From Pelargonium nanum (Eukaryota > Streptophyta > Magnoliopsida > Geraniales > Geraniaceae), in the NCBI GenBank assembly GCA_036897485.1, contig JAYMTF010001023.1:1-27177 (forward strand): 27,177 nt of DNA, in the 5' to 3' direction. The position numbers and the translations under genes are program-made. Below are positions 1-10,584 of the stretch, one piece after another. How positions within the stretch are numbered: position 1 is the stretch's first letter; every line of letters begins with the position of its first letter. The notes below the pieces were generated by a model. The model worked only from the letters and a program-made list of their open reading frames with translations, was not told where the DNA came from and ran no database searches.

Positions 1-56
1 AACTGATATAAAGTTATATCAGTTAACTGATATACATTTTTCTCTTTATAATAATG
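1..56. repeat. Partial second copy of the hairpin MITE, cut by the window edge
   Basis: The first 56 bases closely resemble the right end of the hairpin element that follows (about 300-355). They share the small palindrome ending in TTATATCAGT, then AACTGAT, then an ATTTT...CTCTTT...ATA stretch. This suggests the end of a neighbouring copy of the same element whose remainder lies outside the window. It is seen directly by comparison within the window; the family name is not known to me. Confidence 0.5.
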
Positions 57-87
57 TATGATTTTATTCTATAATAATTTTTATATT

Positions 88-341
88 AGTAAAATGGGCA
101 TAAGTTGACTGATATAAGAGTTATATCAGTCAAACTTAAAACTACGTAGTTTAATACACTCATTAACTCATTATTAATCAAACTACGTAGTTTTAATTTG
201 AATAAAAAAAATCCAAAAATCCATATGTTTATCAAAACTACGTAGTTTTGACTAGTGGTGAGTTAATGAGTGTATTAAACTACGTAGTTTTATGTTTGAC
301 TGATATAACTCTTATATCAGTCAACTGATGCTCATTTTACT
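88..341. mobile_element. Hairpin MITE with about 100-bp inverted arms and four TACGTA palindromes
   Basis: The left arm (about 88-194) and right arm (about 235-341) are inverted copies with few mismatches, separated by about 40 bases of AT-rich loop. Each arm begins with GTAAAATG and contains a small hairpin (GACTGATATAA, 3-nt loop, TTATATCAGTC on the left, with its counterpart on the right). It also carries two copies of the perfect palindrome AAACTACGTAGTTT, at 139-152, 180-193, 235-248 and 277-290. There is no coding capacity. The structure fits a foldback-type MITE of a DNA transposon. I could not define a convincing target-site duplication, so the superfamily is open. Confidence 0.75.
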
Positions 342-384
342 CTTTTTATATATAGGTAATTTACAAGTAATATTTTGATTGTTA

Positions 385-600
385 GAACTTTTTTTTTGGT
401 TTCAACCACGGGTTATCGAAGCGGATCCGTGATGAGCACGGGATCAACACATTTAAGTCATACCACACTCAGACTAATCATCATTCGAGTCTGGTAGGAC
501 CACAATGACAGCAAAGCTCTCATACCAAGTTTTAACGCAACTGCACTCCATGGAATTCAAACTCGAAATTTTAAGTTAAGTTAAAACAACTCCTTATCAG
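385..600 (-). repeat. Possible degraded retroelement fragment with a primer-binding-site-like motif
   Basis: On the minus strand this stretch contains TTGGTATGAGAGC, close to the TGGTATCAGAGC primer-binding site (complementary to initiator tRNA-Met) that follows the 5' LTR in many plant retrotransposons. It also carries a GAGTTTGAATTCC motif that could be a degenerate pol III B box. The two readings (LTR element or SINE) cannot be separated here and no LTR pair is visible. The call is inference from short motifs only. Confidence 0.3.
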
Positions 601-1235
601 TTATTTTACGCGCTTGGTGGTGACTGTTAAAATTTTATTTATTGTTTCACGAAGAATATGTTGCATTGTACTCTAAATGCAGCCACACAAGAAGAACGTC
701 ATATTGATAGTGAAAGACTGTATCTTTATTTGATTGGAGGCAAAGGTTATCGTGATTTTAGTAGTAGGAACTAGGAACTCTATTTCTACTGACGAAAAAT
801 AAAATATTTGTTGATTTAGTTAATTGTTTGCTATGTGTTGATCTCACTAGCACCAAAAGCTCCGGATCGAGCTGATCGGGTCATCATTCCTGAAGCCAAA
901 ACTACCTATTTTGTTCACACAACTATTTACCTTTGTACATGGCAAGTGGTAACTTAGAGGTGGCAAAAGTTTAGGTTAGGTCGGGTTTGGGTTGACAAAC
1001 CCGACTTCTAGTCTGATTCTATAGAGTTTTGTGTTGATCGGATTAGAGTCGGATCGAGTTTTAGCATAAAATTAATTTGCGGGTATATCCGGCTTGAAAA
1101 TTTCACATTATAACCAACTCAAACTCGACTTGATCTCTTTCGGGTTGATAAATGCATACCAGCCGAATCAGTCAAAAATCGGGTTGAGTTTCAAATAACC
1201 GGCGGGTCAGGTCTGTTTTGTTCGCTCTATGTTAA
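600..1235. other. Intergenic; GGGTT/TCGGGT-rich patch at about 955-1215
   Basis: No gene is visible. From about 955 to 1215 the plus strand is rich in GGTCGGGTTTGGGTTG-like words and the reverse words ACCCGAC/AACTCGAC, a degenerate repeat of the kind scattered through plant genomes. The rest is unremarkable AT-rich DNA. Confidence 0.45.
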
Positions 1236-2686
1236 GTGTTAACCACAATAAAGGGGATTAATATTAGCTTTACCTTCACCACTTGCAAGCAAGCATATAT
1301 AATAAGTGAAACCAATCATGTAGTGGGTCTTTTGTCTTTACACTCATCTATGGTTTGTTTGGTCAGATGTCTCTATTCAGTTTCCGTGAAATCACCAAAT
1401 TTGAATAACCATGTAAATGCAAAACCAATGCCCAACTAATTTTACTTTTTAAGGAATTAATCATTCATATGTGTCCCACACCACATACGATCAGCTACTT
1501 GTTACTGCTACATTAATTATTAGTTGTAAATTATATATTCACTGTTGCCATAAGTAAGTGCAACCCTTTCATAAATACTAGCAAGTAGCAACAACCGAAC
1601 ACCATCATTAGCATTAATAAAATAATTAATTAAAGACTAATCTCACTTTAGCATTAATTAAATCAACCTGCCAATCACACAGTTCACATAACATTCGGAT
1701 TCAGACGACATATGCAAAGAAACAAATGAGTAAAATAAGAACGACAGAGAAATGGCATGGAATTGTCAAGATATATAGTTAGTGGAAGGGAAAGCTGTCA
1801 GCAACTGCGTGGCTTGATAGGAACGGCGATTTCACAATATCTCAGGTGGAGAGGAGAGTGGAGACCTATATTGCATAATGAGAGTACGAAATATCATACA
1901 CATGACACGATAAGAATAGGACACACAATTTTTAGAAAATCGTACATATAATCCGTTACCGTTAAAAATATGTTCAATTACAACAAATGGTAAATTATAC
2001 TTATTTCGTTATAAAATAAGTGTTTTTATTTTTATTTTTAAAAATAATAAAAATTAGTTAGTGTGATTTATTTATTTTATATCTTTATGATCGTGTGTTA
2101 AGAATACTAACTATACTTGTTACCATTTTTGTTTGGACGGGTTTCAGCTCAAAATGAGTATTTAAACCCAAAATGTGCTGAATTGTGCAGATTTATTCAA
2201 CTAGAAAGTTGGTTGGATCGGGTATCTCCATTCGGGTTCTAATTATCATCTTTAAGAGGGAGTATTTGTTGTATAGTTTGTACATACAAGTCACATCAAG
2301 TCTTGCTTATCATTATAAAAATGAATGATAAGTATGGTATTCGAGTCGAAAATAATATTGAAAATTTGTGGAACGCGTATCCAAAATGCGACCAGCTGTC
2401 CAAATACCAGAATAGTATCGAACACGAATACATTGCGAAGACGGGAGTGTATGTTCATAGACATGTCTCCTGCCTGCGGTTAATTCCAGGTGTACTACTG
2501 TACTGTTCATTCACTTACAAATTAAGCTGCGCGCGCTCCATAAACACTTGCCTTTTTAATTAAACAAAAATACGTAACCAAACAAATTGAACAAATAAAC
2601 CCCATTTCTCAAAATATCTAACTACTCTAAAGTTAAAAAATAAATAAATAATATCTACTACAGTAAGATAAAAAGTTGATGAACAA
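1236..2686. other. AT-rich intergenic region downstream of the ATL gene
   Basis: Only short open frames without recognisable protein motifs are present. The segment just left of 2687 would contain the 3' untranslated region and polyadenylation signals of the minus-strand RING gene. No transposon ends, RNA gene or coding exon could be supported. Confidence 0.5.
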
Positions 2687-3133
2687 TCAGCAAGCGTTTT
2701 CCTGATCCGACGAATCGACGAAGAGGTGTGGCTCCAGTTTGGCTCTGCACAACGGACAAACAGAGTTCTTGGAGAGCCACGCATCGGCGCACTCCAAGTG
2801 AAACCCGTGGTTGCAACCAGGAACCATCCTAGCCTCTTGCTCATCCTCAATCTCGTCCAAACACACCGCACAGTCCGTACCCAAAACCAGCTCTTTCCCA
2901 GCAATCCTCGGCAACTTCTCCAGCTCCGCCTTCGACAGCCCCGTCACGGCCTCCGCCTTCTCCGGAGCCGGAGCCGCCCCATCTCTGCCGCCGGCGACGG
3001 CGGCGTACCACAAGAGGCAGACGTAAACAACAAAAACGGCGCTCATGCCGGCGCAGGGCAAGAACAGAGCTAAGAATATAGAAAGTAACATATTATTTGA
3101 ATCAAGAATGTGCAGCAACAACAGAGAGAGCAT
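2687..3133 (-). CDS. ATL23: ATL-family RING-H2 finger protein, ATL23-like E3 ubiquitin ligase
   Basis: This is a 148-residue intronless gene; absence of introns is usual in the ATL family. An N-terminal hydrophobic segment (about residues 15-47, with the LFLPC.GM signature of ATL23/24-type proteins) should anchor it in a membrane. A GLSKAELEKLP stretch at 65-75 corresponds to the conserved GLD region. The RING-H2 domain has all eight zinc ligands: C88, C91, C107, H109, H112, C115, C126 and C129. It also has the ATL-typical Pro before the third Cys and W119 in the E2-binding position. ATL proteins transfer ubiquitin from an E2 to substrates at membranes; the substrate of this one is unknown. 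The start used gives 14 extra residues before M15; M15 (codon at 3089-3091) fits relatives as well and may be the true start. The family call is firm; the ATL23 assignment rests on remembered similarity. Confidence 0.88.
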   Translation of the reverse strand: MLSLLLLHILDSNNMLLSIFLALFLPCAGMSAVFVVYVCLLWYAAVAGGRDGAAPAPEKAEAVTGLSKAELEKLPRIAGKELVLGTDCAVCLDEIEDEQEARMVPGCNHGFHLECADAWLSKNSVCPLCRAKLEPHLFVDSSDQENAC

Positions 3134-4610
3134 AAAAAGAAGGTTGTTTATTAGTTTATTAATTTATTTTTATTATTTTTTAAATTCACGGAATTGGGAG
3201 GGTGTGTTTGGGGTGACGTCTACGGGAGTGAGCTTTAACGGCCAAATGGGGAAGGATACATGTGATGTGATGTGAAGGTAGATTTTTGGGTTGTCCTGTT
3301 GTTATTGTGAAGGTGACGTGTTAAGTGCCACTCCATGATTAATATCTGCACCTGTATCTGTATTATCTCATGATTGATTGTTTCTTTTTTCTTTTCTTTG
3401 CAAAATAGCAAACTGTGTGTGTTTTGTATAAGAATTCCATTTTAATTGTTCTGTCAATTGTTTCTTTTGTTTCTTTTCAATTGCGTGTCTGTTTTATATT
3501 TTCTTAAAATTAATGATAAATTATTTAAAATTTAACACTACACATTTCGATTAATATAGTACTTTATACGTCTTGTATTAGGCACAGGTCAATCTTTTAT
3601 CAATGTGTTAAGATAGACTGTGTATGAAATTGAGATCTTGGATCCCCAATTCAAGTTTTAAGAGGTACGTTTGGGTTTGAGCTTGATGCACACGGAATCA
3701 TAAGTCAGGTCCTAGGGCTAGGACTTTATTGCAACATTTCCTCTTATATTGTGAGAACATTATTACATGTAAAATCAAACCATTTGAACAAAAAATACAT
3801 CTCGTGTGTGGGAATCAAATCTATGTCACAAGGAGCTCCAATGTGTATTGCCAATTTTTAGAGAATTTGAGAGAGAATGTGAGTTGCAAATAATCTCATT
3901 TCTTTTGAAGTTAAGGTATATAATCTTACAAGCAACCAAAGGTGGACAAAATGACCTTGTGTGATTGGTATATGCAGGAGTATTAGTGAGCTTATGATAA
4001 GTATTTTGGGTATTCCCTTCATTAGCATCTGGTCAAATTTCAGGACATCCACTTACCTTCAAGGTGTAGTAGAGAGCTGATAGAGTTACAAGAGTGCCCA
4101 CTATCTTGGTATGACATCCTAACAACTTGTTGTGATATATGAATCGTGACCTCGACGTTTGTCTCAAGTCCAAAGCTCGCGGACTTGATTATTATTATGG
4201 GCATAACTTCTTATTGGGTGACCTCTCGCTCCTAAGTGATATTTTCTTGAGGATAAAAGAGATTAGATATAGTTTAGGGTCGCCGTGAGAAGGAAAAAGG
4301 TTTGGCAATCTTGAAAACCAGTTATTTTTTAGAAAGCTACAATGTGATATCGCGTTAGGCGTAGACGCGCGAGGTACGTGGGGGCGCAAACAAACATATG
4401 AATTACTGGACACTCTTTAGAAGGATCTTGGCATTGCGGCAAGGTCATGCATTGCATTTCTCGGGTCTGCAGTGAGATCCATTGGTATTGAGATGTTTGT
4501 ATTGCTTCGAAACTCCTCGAAATAGATCATTGGCTATGGGGCACACAAGTTTGCCTCGATATTTTAAGGTGAGCCCATTTGACTTGTCTGGAGGTCAAGA
4601 AACAAACCAG
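3134..4610. other. ATL upstream region and unassigned intergenic DNA
   Basis: The first several hundred bases to the right of 3133 must contain the promoter of the minus-strand ATL gene; they are very AT-rich near the start codon, with no single clear TATA element. From about 3590 to 4560 the composition is more mixed and looks like decayed repeat sequence, but I could not match it to a named element or protein. No RNA gene is seen. Confidence 0.45.
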
Positions 4611-4615
4611 TGATT

Positions 4616-4890
4616 GCAATGCGTGTGTTCCTCTGGGTGCAATATTTTATTCCTCTGCTACTACAAATGTGAGAAAAGGGGTTGTTCTGACACATAGGAA
4701 CTTCATAGGAGCCATTGAGCTTTTTGTGCGGTTTGAGGCTTCCCAGTACGAGGATTCGAGTTCATAAAACGTGTACCACTATTGTGGTGATGAGAAAGTT
4801 CAAATTTTATGTCAATGAGGTGGTGGAGGTCATTAATAGGCATAAAATCACCCACTTACCGGTTGCTCCACCATTCTCGAGTTTCAAGGG
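4616..4890 (+). pseudogene. Broken 4-coumarate:CoA ligase-like (AMP-binding) gene fragment
   Basis: The frame around 4637-4720 reads [21 protein letters not shown], a clear relative of the AMP/ATP-binding P-loop of the acyl-activating family (usually YSSGTT..SKGV..(S/T)HRN). It stops at about 4765. In another frame, from about 4775 to 4880, it reads TTIVVMRKF followed by EVVEVINRHKITHLPVAPP, matching the next conserved stretch of 4CL-like proteins. The segment that normally links them (about 20-25 residues, including PMFHIYG) is missing and the frame is shifted. The P-loop Gly is replaced by Ala. This is a dead internal fragment of a gene of about 550 codons. Flanks show no further exons. Confidence 0.7.
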
Positions 4891-6376
4891 TTCTCGGCGA
4901 GGTAGAAGATAGAAGACAACCAGACAGCTGAAGGCGTGTTTTTTTTCCAAATCTACAAAACGAAGACATTTTGGTGCTTCAGAATGATTTGGCTGTGGAA
5001 GTGAGAGCTGACATGGAGGTGAAGAACAAGTGATAGCTGGTCACATGAATCAGAATGTTAAAATATGTCAGTCCAAGTTTAAATCAAGTAAATACTATAA
5101 ATGTTGAAGTGGGTATTGTCCCACATCGAATTAATATAAAGTGAAGTGGCTAAATATAATGGTGCAAGTGAAACCCTACTAACAAGGTTAATTTTTTAGC
5201 ATGGGAAGCCCAAATAATTATATTTAGCCCAATTATTAAAATTTAACAATAAATAAGAATCACCAATACTTGAGAAAAAGCTTGGATGAGAATGGGCTTA
5301 GCTCAATAAAAACTAAATCATCAGGCCCATTTATCTATAAAAAATTGATGAAAGGTCCATTTAGCTAATCAGTTCTCTATGTATAGGTCTTTTTATATTA
5401 AAAAATACATTTGTATATATAGCTACAATCATAATGCAACTTAATGACTAAAGATTAAATTATTTTTATTTAGGTCCAATAAAAAATTAATCTCTCCTAC
5501 AATCTGTTGGTATCCGTAGCTAACATTACAGAACACCAATTTGTTTCCACAATAAAAAAATTCACGTCTAACTCACCATCATGATTTTATTTGGATTAAC
5601 CTTTTCGTACTATAAAATTGTCATCTTTAGTATAATTGATTCAACTCAACATCATTTAATTATAAAACACAGTATAGAACTTCAAATTTGAAACGAAAAA
5701 TCATGTTTATTTATGTTATAAAATCAAGACAATTTTAAATTTTATATGCAACAAAGTTGACGGTGCAATTTTTTTATTTCATCTATTTCAAAACCAAGAT
5801 GTTTAGGGAGTGGGTGAACCAAACACAAACCATCACCGCCAAATTTATTTTGTTTCACAATGCTAAAAGGAAAAAAAGTTGCAAACTTATATAACAAAAA
5901 GATGAAATGCAAATTTGAACCAAAAGAATTGTGCCAAATTGTGGTTACGATTAATTTACAAGTAACCATTAAACAAAACTCATTGGAAAAAACATATTTA
6001 TAGAAGTGTAAGCCTTTCGATATCTCGTATTCGTGCCTCTCAGGTATTGTTGATGAAAAAAAAATAACTCTATTTATTTGAGACATGAATTTCCCAAAGA
6101 AATACTCTGAAACCATGATTGGAGTAGAATGTTATCATCTGGGTGAACCTGTTGGCTTTGACGGCAAAGATTCAACCCGTAGTTATAATAGACTCACTGA
6201 GTCACTGAGTAGTCTACTTGCAGTTTGGCACTCCAATTTTTGTACTGAAGCTCACAAGACAAACAATAATACTGTACCAATGTTAGGCACTCAGCGTTCT
6301 ATTAGTTGACGCCTTCCATTGCATAGCTTTAGCTTAAAGCAAGTAACTGTGCGTTGACTCAAAAGTAGAGAAAAAT
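4891..6376. other. Intergenic DNA and upstream region of the thioredoxin-fold gene
   Basis: Apart from the LTR-like piece near 5102, this is AT-rich sequence with no coding exon. A GACTCACTGAGTCACTGAG direct repeat lies at about 6190-6209, within 200 bases of the next gene's start codon; it is probably in the promoter or leader. No clear TATA box could be chosen. Confidence 0.4.
5102..5235. repeat. Possible LTR-like repeat remnant
   Basis: The segment opens with TGTTGAAGTGGG and contains TTGTCCCACATCG, a word very common in LTRs of plant retrotransposons. A 13-bp inverted pair, GGCTAAATATAAT (5148-5160) and ATTATATTTAGCC (5217-5229), brackets its right part. No matching second LTR, polypurine tract or coding domain is present, so a solo or degraded LTR is only one possibility. 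Confidence 0.35.
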
Positions 6377-8943
6377 ATGTCTATTAGCTTCCTCTTCCTC
6401 TTCTTCTTCGCCGTTGCTACTGTAAGTGCACAGTCGTTGCCACCAGCGAAGGCTGATGGGTTCGTGTACACCCGCCACCGGGTCGACTCGGACACCGTCA
6501 TGATTGAAGCGTTCCTCGACCCTATCTGTCCCGACAGTCGCGACTCCTGGGAACCTCTCAAGCAAGCCGTCCAGCACTACGGTCACCGCGTCTTCCTCCT
6601 CGTCCACCTCCTTCCCTTACCGTTAGTCCTTTCTCGTTCCTCGACGTTTTCGAGTTCCAATTTGATTTACTCCAATGATAATTTTAGTCGAATGTGAATT
6701 TGAATTTGAATTATGTTACTTCAATTTTTTGATTCTCGTAATTTCTTAATTGAATCTCCGTTTAGTCTGTAGCTGTGTTTTTAGTTGGAAATTGAGATTT
6801 GGAATCTGAATTGATTGATTTTGAGCTGCCTCTTTTAGAGGAGTTGCTAATCAGTTCAGAGTTCCAATTTCATGTTGCTGGTTTAGTTCAGTCTTTAGAT
6901 GATTTGTCTATGAGATCAAAGAGTCTCAGCCAACGAGTTATGGGTTGAGACTCAGTCAAGAGTAAGACATAGAAAATGGATTCGGGCGGGCGCTACTATG
7001 AGTATTAAATTTTGAGGTTTCATTTTCTGTTTGGCTTCAATGGGATTCTTTCTCAATGAGAGCAGAGTCTCAACCAAATTGGGGTTTTATTGTTTATGAT
7101 TGCTGATGTTGGAATATGACCCATTTAAGTCTTTTTGTGTGTACCCGAACATTTTAATATCCGTCATCTATCTGGCGAGGAGTGTATTTATTATTTATCT
7201 CAAAGCCAGATGTTCCTTGACATTACATGCCTGTTTGTAGTTTTTTTTCTTTTTCCTTCCTTAATATGTGCATTATCGTTAGTTTTGCACTTCAGAGAGA
7301 AGATTGTGTTTGTTTGTGATTCCAAGTTTTACTTAATATATCCAGATATGATGATCTCAGCTCGCGTAATGTATATAAATATATTAGATTCTTTTGTATA
7401 AAAAGTAATAGTTTCTTTTTTAAATTGCAGCTACCATGACAATGCGTTTGTTGCTTCTCGCGCTTTGCATGTTGTAAATGCGTTGAATACTTCTGCTACA
7501 TTCGATATGTTGGAGTGGTTCTTTAAACACCAGGTTAGAATTTCAGGCATTTATGATTCATACCCTCAAGTTGCAGAAACCCAATTGCATCTAATGTAAT
7601 TTCAGTAAATAATACGGACACTGATTTCCATCCCAGTTCCTGCCTTTGCTCTTGTGTATTTGAATATTGTTTTACTTGTGAACCTCAATATAGTCTTTTA
7701 TTTTCACTTATCTGAGCCACTGCACTGCAGTTTAATTATCTTTATGATCATACAGTTAAGGGGCTACTTTTAGGTTGCTGTTATATTGAAGAGTCTATCA
7801 TATAAGAAACCCAATCTATTAGGGGACATGTTGCGTCCTCCTCTCTGATCCACATGCATCTGGACTTACCGCTTTTACCTCTCTCCACTATTTTACTCAG
7901 CTGTTAGCTTCTTCCGAAGCATTTGGTAGCATTCATATTATAATTTAGCTGTGTTTATGTTATATTGATGGCTTGATTGCCCTCAGTAGTTCTTACCCTC
8001 GTTCTGGTGAACATCTCTTAATATTTATATATTACCAAGGCTGTAGGACTCACTTTATCCATTGAAAATTTTAATATGCTCTTGCTCGTGAACTTAACTT
8101 AAATTTAGCGTAAAAAAAAGTATATATATAGCTCCATATATATAGGTTACAAATGTCAAACCAAAAATGAAAATGTGAAGATGAAAACTGGATCTCACTG
8201 GATTTTCGTTTCTGTTCACTATTCCATGGGGTTTCCAGCTCAATTATGTTCACGAATCTAACCAGGTTCAAGCAGCCTGTCTGGCTGGTTATCTCTCGTG
8301 TATGATGAAGTGTGCAAGTCTTGAAAACCAATTTTTGAGTTTTAATTCTGTTCTTTTATATTTAAGTGCCATCCATGTATAGCCCAAAATATGGATGTCT
8401 ATCCTAATATATTCTCTCATGTTTAGACTTATATATCATTTTCATGCTTGCTGAATCTGATGGACATGATTAAACAGGAGAGATTTTACAATGCCCAGAC
8501 ATTAAACATGTCTAGGGTTGATGTTGTAGAACTCATTGTGAAGTCAGCAACTAAAGTAGTCGGGAATTCCTATTATTCTACACTTCAATCTGGCTTCAAG
8601 AACAGACAAACTGATCTAAAAACAAGGGTTTCCTTCAAGGTAAGATATATAACCTCATTAGATGTGACAATATCAATTGTATGGTCACCCCTATTTGCCC
8701 TTGTTTACAACCGATTACTTGTTCTGTTCAACTGATTTTGTATCTTTTCTGGTCAATCACTTGTTTCCAATGCAGTATTCTGCTTTAAGAGGAGTGTATG
8801 GGACACCGGCGTTCTATATTAATGGATTTCCATTACCCGATACTGGCTCTTCTGTAACTTATAAAGGATGGCGGAGCTTCATCGATCCATTAGTTGGTGA
8901 AAAAAGTATCAAGACTGATGAAACTGTGCACTATTTCCTGTGA
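6377..8943 (+). CDS. Secreted DsbA-like thioredoxin-fold protein (4 exons)
   Basis: Coding exons are 6377-6621, 7431-7533, 8478-8639 and 8776-8943; all introns are GT-AG and the frame closes to 225 residues. Residues 1-18 form a signal peptide (hydrophobic run, then VSA before QSLPP). The thioredoxin-like active-site region is DPICPDS (Cys51-Pro-Asp-Ser54), so the second Cys of a CxxC motif is replaced by Ser. The conserved loop YGTPAFYING places a probable cis-Pro at 181. N-glycosylation sequons occur at N101 and N126. The protein matches an uncharacterised plant thioredoxin-superfamily group (Arabidopsis At1g20225/At1g76020, from memory). With one active-site Cys, a classical dithiol oxidase role is unlikely; the function is unknown. 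It is the first of four same-strand genes in the conserved block. Confidence 0.9.
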
Positions 8944-9011
8944 AGGGCTTGGCTGTGCAAGATGACATGTAGTTGTTGTTAATTTGCTTAATGTGTATAA
9001 CTAGTAGTGCA

Positions 9012-9017
9012 AATAAA
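9012..9017 (+). terminator. Candidate polyadenylation signal AATAAA
   Basis: An AATAAA hexamer lies 69 bases after the stop codon of the thioredoxin-fold gene, followed by T-rich and GT-rich sequence. Position and context suit a plant near-upstream polyadenylation element; the actual cleavage site cannot be read from sequence. Confidence 0.4.
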
Positions 9018-9647
9018 ACAGCATCACTGAGCTGAATTTGTATTTAGGCAGCAGAGTCAGTTGGGCTATGCGGCACAAATGCAGAGTATATGGTTTTTGA
9101 TGCTGAATGAAATTTGAATTATTATTTTTCATGACATATTAAAAAAAAGGGTAATGACAGATGGGGCCCATTTTCGGTCCCAAGACACATTATGTACCTA
9201 AGTTATAAAAGGTAATTTTGGGAATACCTTTGTTTTGGTTCCATCTATCAATCGTTATCTTTAACCCAAAAAATAAAGTTTCTAACTGAAATTCCCAAAA
9301 TATCCTTATCTTCTCCAAAACTCATAACTCAAATCCTAACTTTATTCAAGCAACATTTTTTTTTTCAATAAAAATGGATAATTTTACTTTTGCAGTGGGT
9401 TGCTAATTGAGCATGTTGGTTTTGCTTTTGCACTAGTTGTTGATATTGATTTACAATTTATGAAATGTTTATCCTGAAATTTGTTGCTTGGATAGAGATA
9501 AATCTATGAAATGTTTATCCTGGAATTTCTAACGTGGGTGTTTTCTTAATTTTGCCTAACCAATATTTGTTCCCATTTTGCAAGTTTACTACACTTTCAA
9601 CCCAATTTTTATGCTTGCAGAGCCATTAATGTTGGCATCTGTGTTTT

Positions 9648-9765
9648 CCTTCACTGATTTTTTTTTAAATGAGCTACACAACAGATGATAGCTCTCCCCT
9701 TTTAACCCAAACCCAACCCCCGCCCGACGCAATGAGATTTAAACCCACGACCTCCCTTCACTGAT
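9648..9765 (-). mobile_element. SINE-like insertion nested in the MULE-like element
   Basis: An 11-bp direct repeat, CCTTCACTGAT, at 9648-9658 and 9755-9765 flanks about 96 bases. On the minus strand the insert starts GAGGTCGTGGGTTTAAATCTC, similar to a degenerate pol III B box of tRNA-derived SINEs, and ends in a run of nine A residues next to the target duplication. No A box is seen, so it would be 5'-truncated. The combination of poly(A) tail, target duplication and B-box-like motif supports the call; the family is not identified. Confidence 0.6.
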
Positions 9766-9921
9766 ATCGCTTCATTGTTTTACAAATTATTGGTTAGGCA
9801 ATCCTAACTTTATTGGTTTTGCTTTTGCACTAGTCATAAACTCAACTACTTTGTATTTACAATCTCCATCCAAGCAAATCATTTCTGAATTTTTTATAAA
9901 ATAATTTCCAGATTCCGGCAG

Positions 9922-9950
9922 CCGGAAACTTCAAACTTTGAAGCTTCCGG
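9922..9950. repeat. Near-perfect 29-bp palindrome
   Basis: CCGGAA(A/G)CTTC arms surround the perfect core CTTCAAA-C-TTTGAAG. It lies inside the MULE-like element and next to CCGG-rich words. It could form a hairpin; there is no evidence for function. Confidence 0.6.
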
Positions 9951-10379
9951 TCGCCGGGAACTGGAAACTCAAAAAAATCAGAATTTTTTTTACCCATTAG
10001 CAAAATCTGTTTCGGGCAAGAAAACAATACTAACCAAATCTATTTACAATTGAAACATAAACAAAAAATTGTTCATTCAAAGTGGAAAAAACAAGACAAA
10101 CTCATCCAAATCAATTTCCTAATTTCTATCAAATCTATTGACTGTAAAACAAAAACAAAAAATTCAGATCTCCAACAACAATCCATCAACCAAAATCATC
10201 CAAATTTAATCTCCACTAACTATTCATTTTCCAAAATCAAGCTTTACCTCATAACTCTAGCAAATTCATCACAAAATAATCCAAATATTTCAGATTTGAA
10301 ACATCTTTGTCTCTTCTTTTCTCTCCCAGACGTGGGCATTTCAGATCCAACTTGCCATTTCTCAACAACCCATCACAAA

Positions 10380-10584
10380 TGCAAATCCTACGAGGCACCT
10401 TCCAAGGCAATCCCGATCAAAATGTCGGCGACGTTTCCGGTGAGAGCGAGTTCACGACCACCGCCCGTATCAAATCTGCGTTGTCCGACAAGAAATCTCC
10501 AACGGAGCAATTGAACCTCCGTTACTATTGGCAAGAATATGAAGAGGATGAAACAAACAATTGGGGAAGAAGACACAAATGCTA
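10380..10584 (+). other. Possible captured coding fragment inside the MULE-like element
   Basis: Between the AT-rich flanks is a GC-richer stretch open in more than one frame. The plus-strand frame ending at about 10582 is hydrophilic (for example TTTARIKSALSDKKSPTEQL) and has codon-like composition, unlike the surrounding DNA. I do not recognise the protein. Mutator-like elements often capture host gene pieces (Pack-MULEs), which would explain this; chance openness remains possible. Confidence 0.3.

Noticed and set aside
139..290. Four ACGT-core palindromes as promoter elements of the ATL gene
   Set aside because: They lie downstream of the minus-strand gene and are part of the inverted-repeat element, so its structure explains them.
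1..355. Repeated palindromes as a CRISPR-like array
   Set aside because: Spacing is irregular and symmetric around one centre in plant DNA; it is an inverted-repeat element.
2560..3073. Other-frame open reading frames across the ATL gene
   Set aside because: They are shadows of the GC-richer RING-H2 coding sequence and have no domain of their own.
8071..8331. Minus-strand open frame inside the thioredoxin-fold gene's third coding gap
   Set aside because: It lies in AT-rich intron sequence with no recognisable motif and no sign of its own promoter or splice structure.
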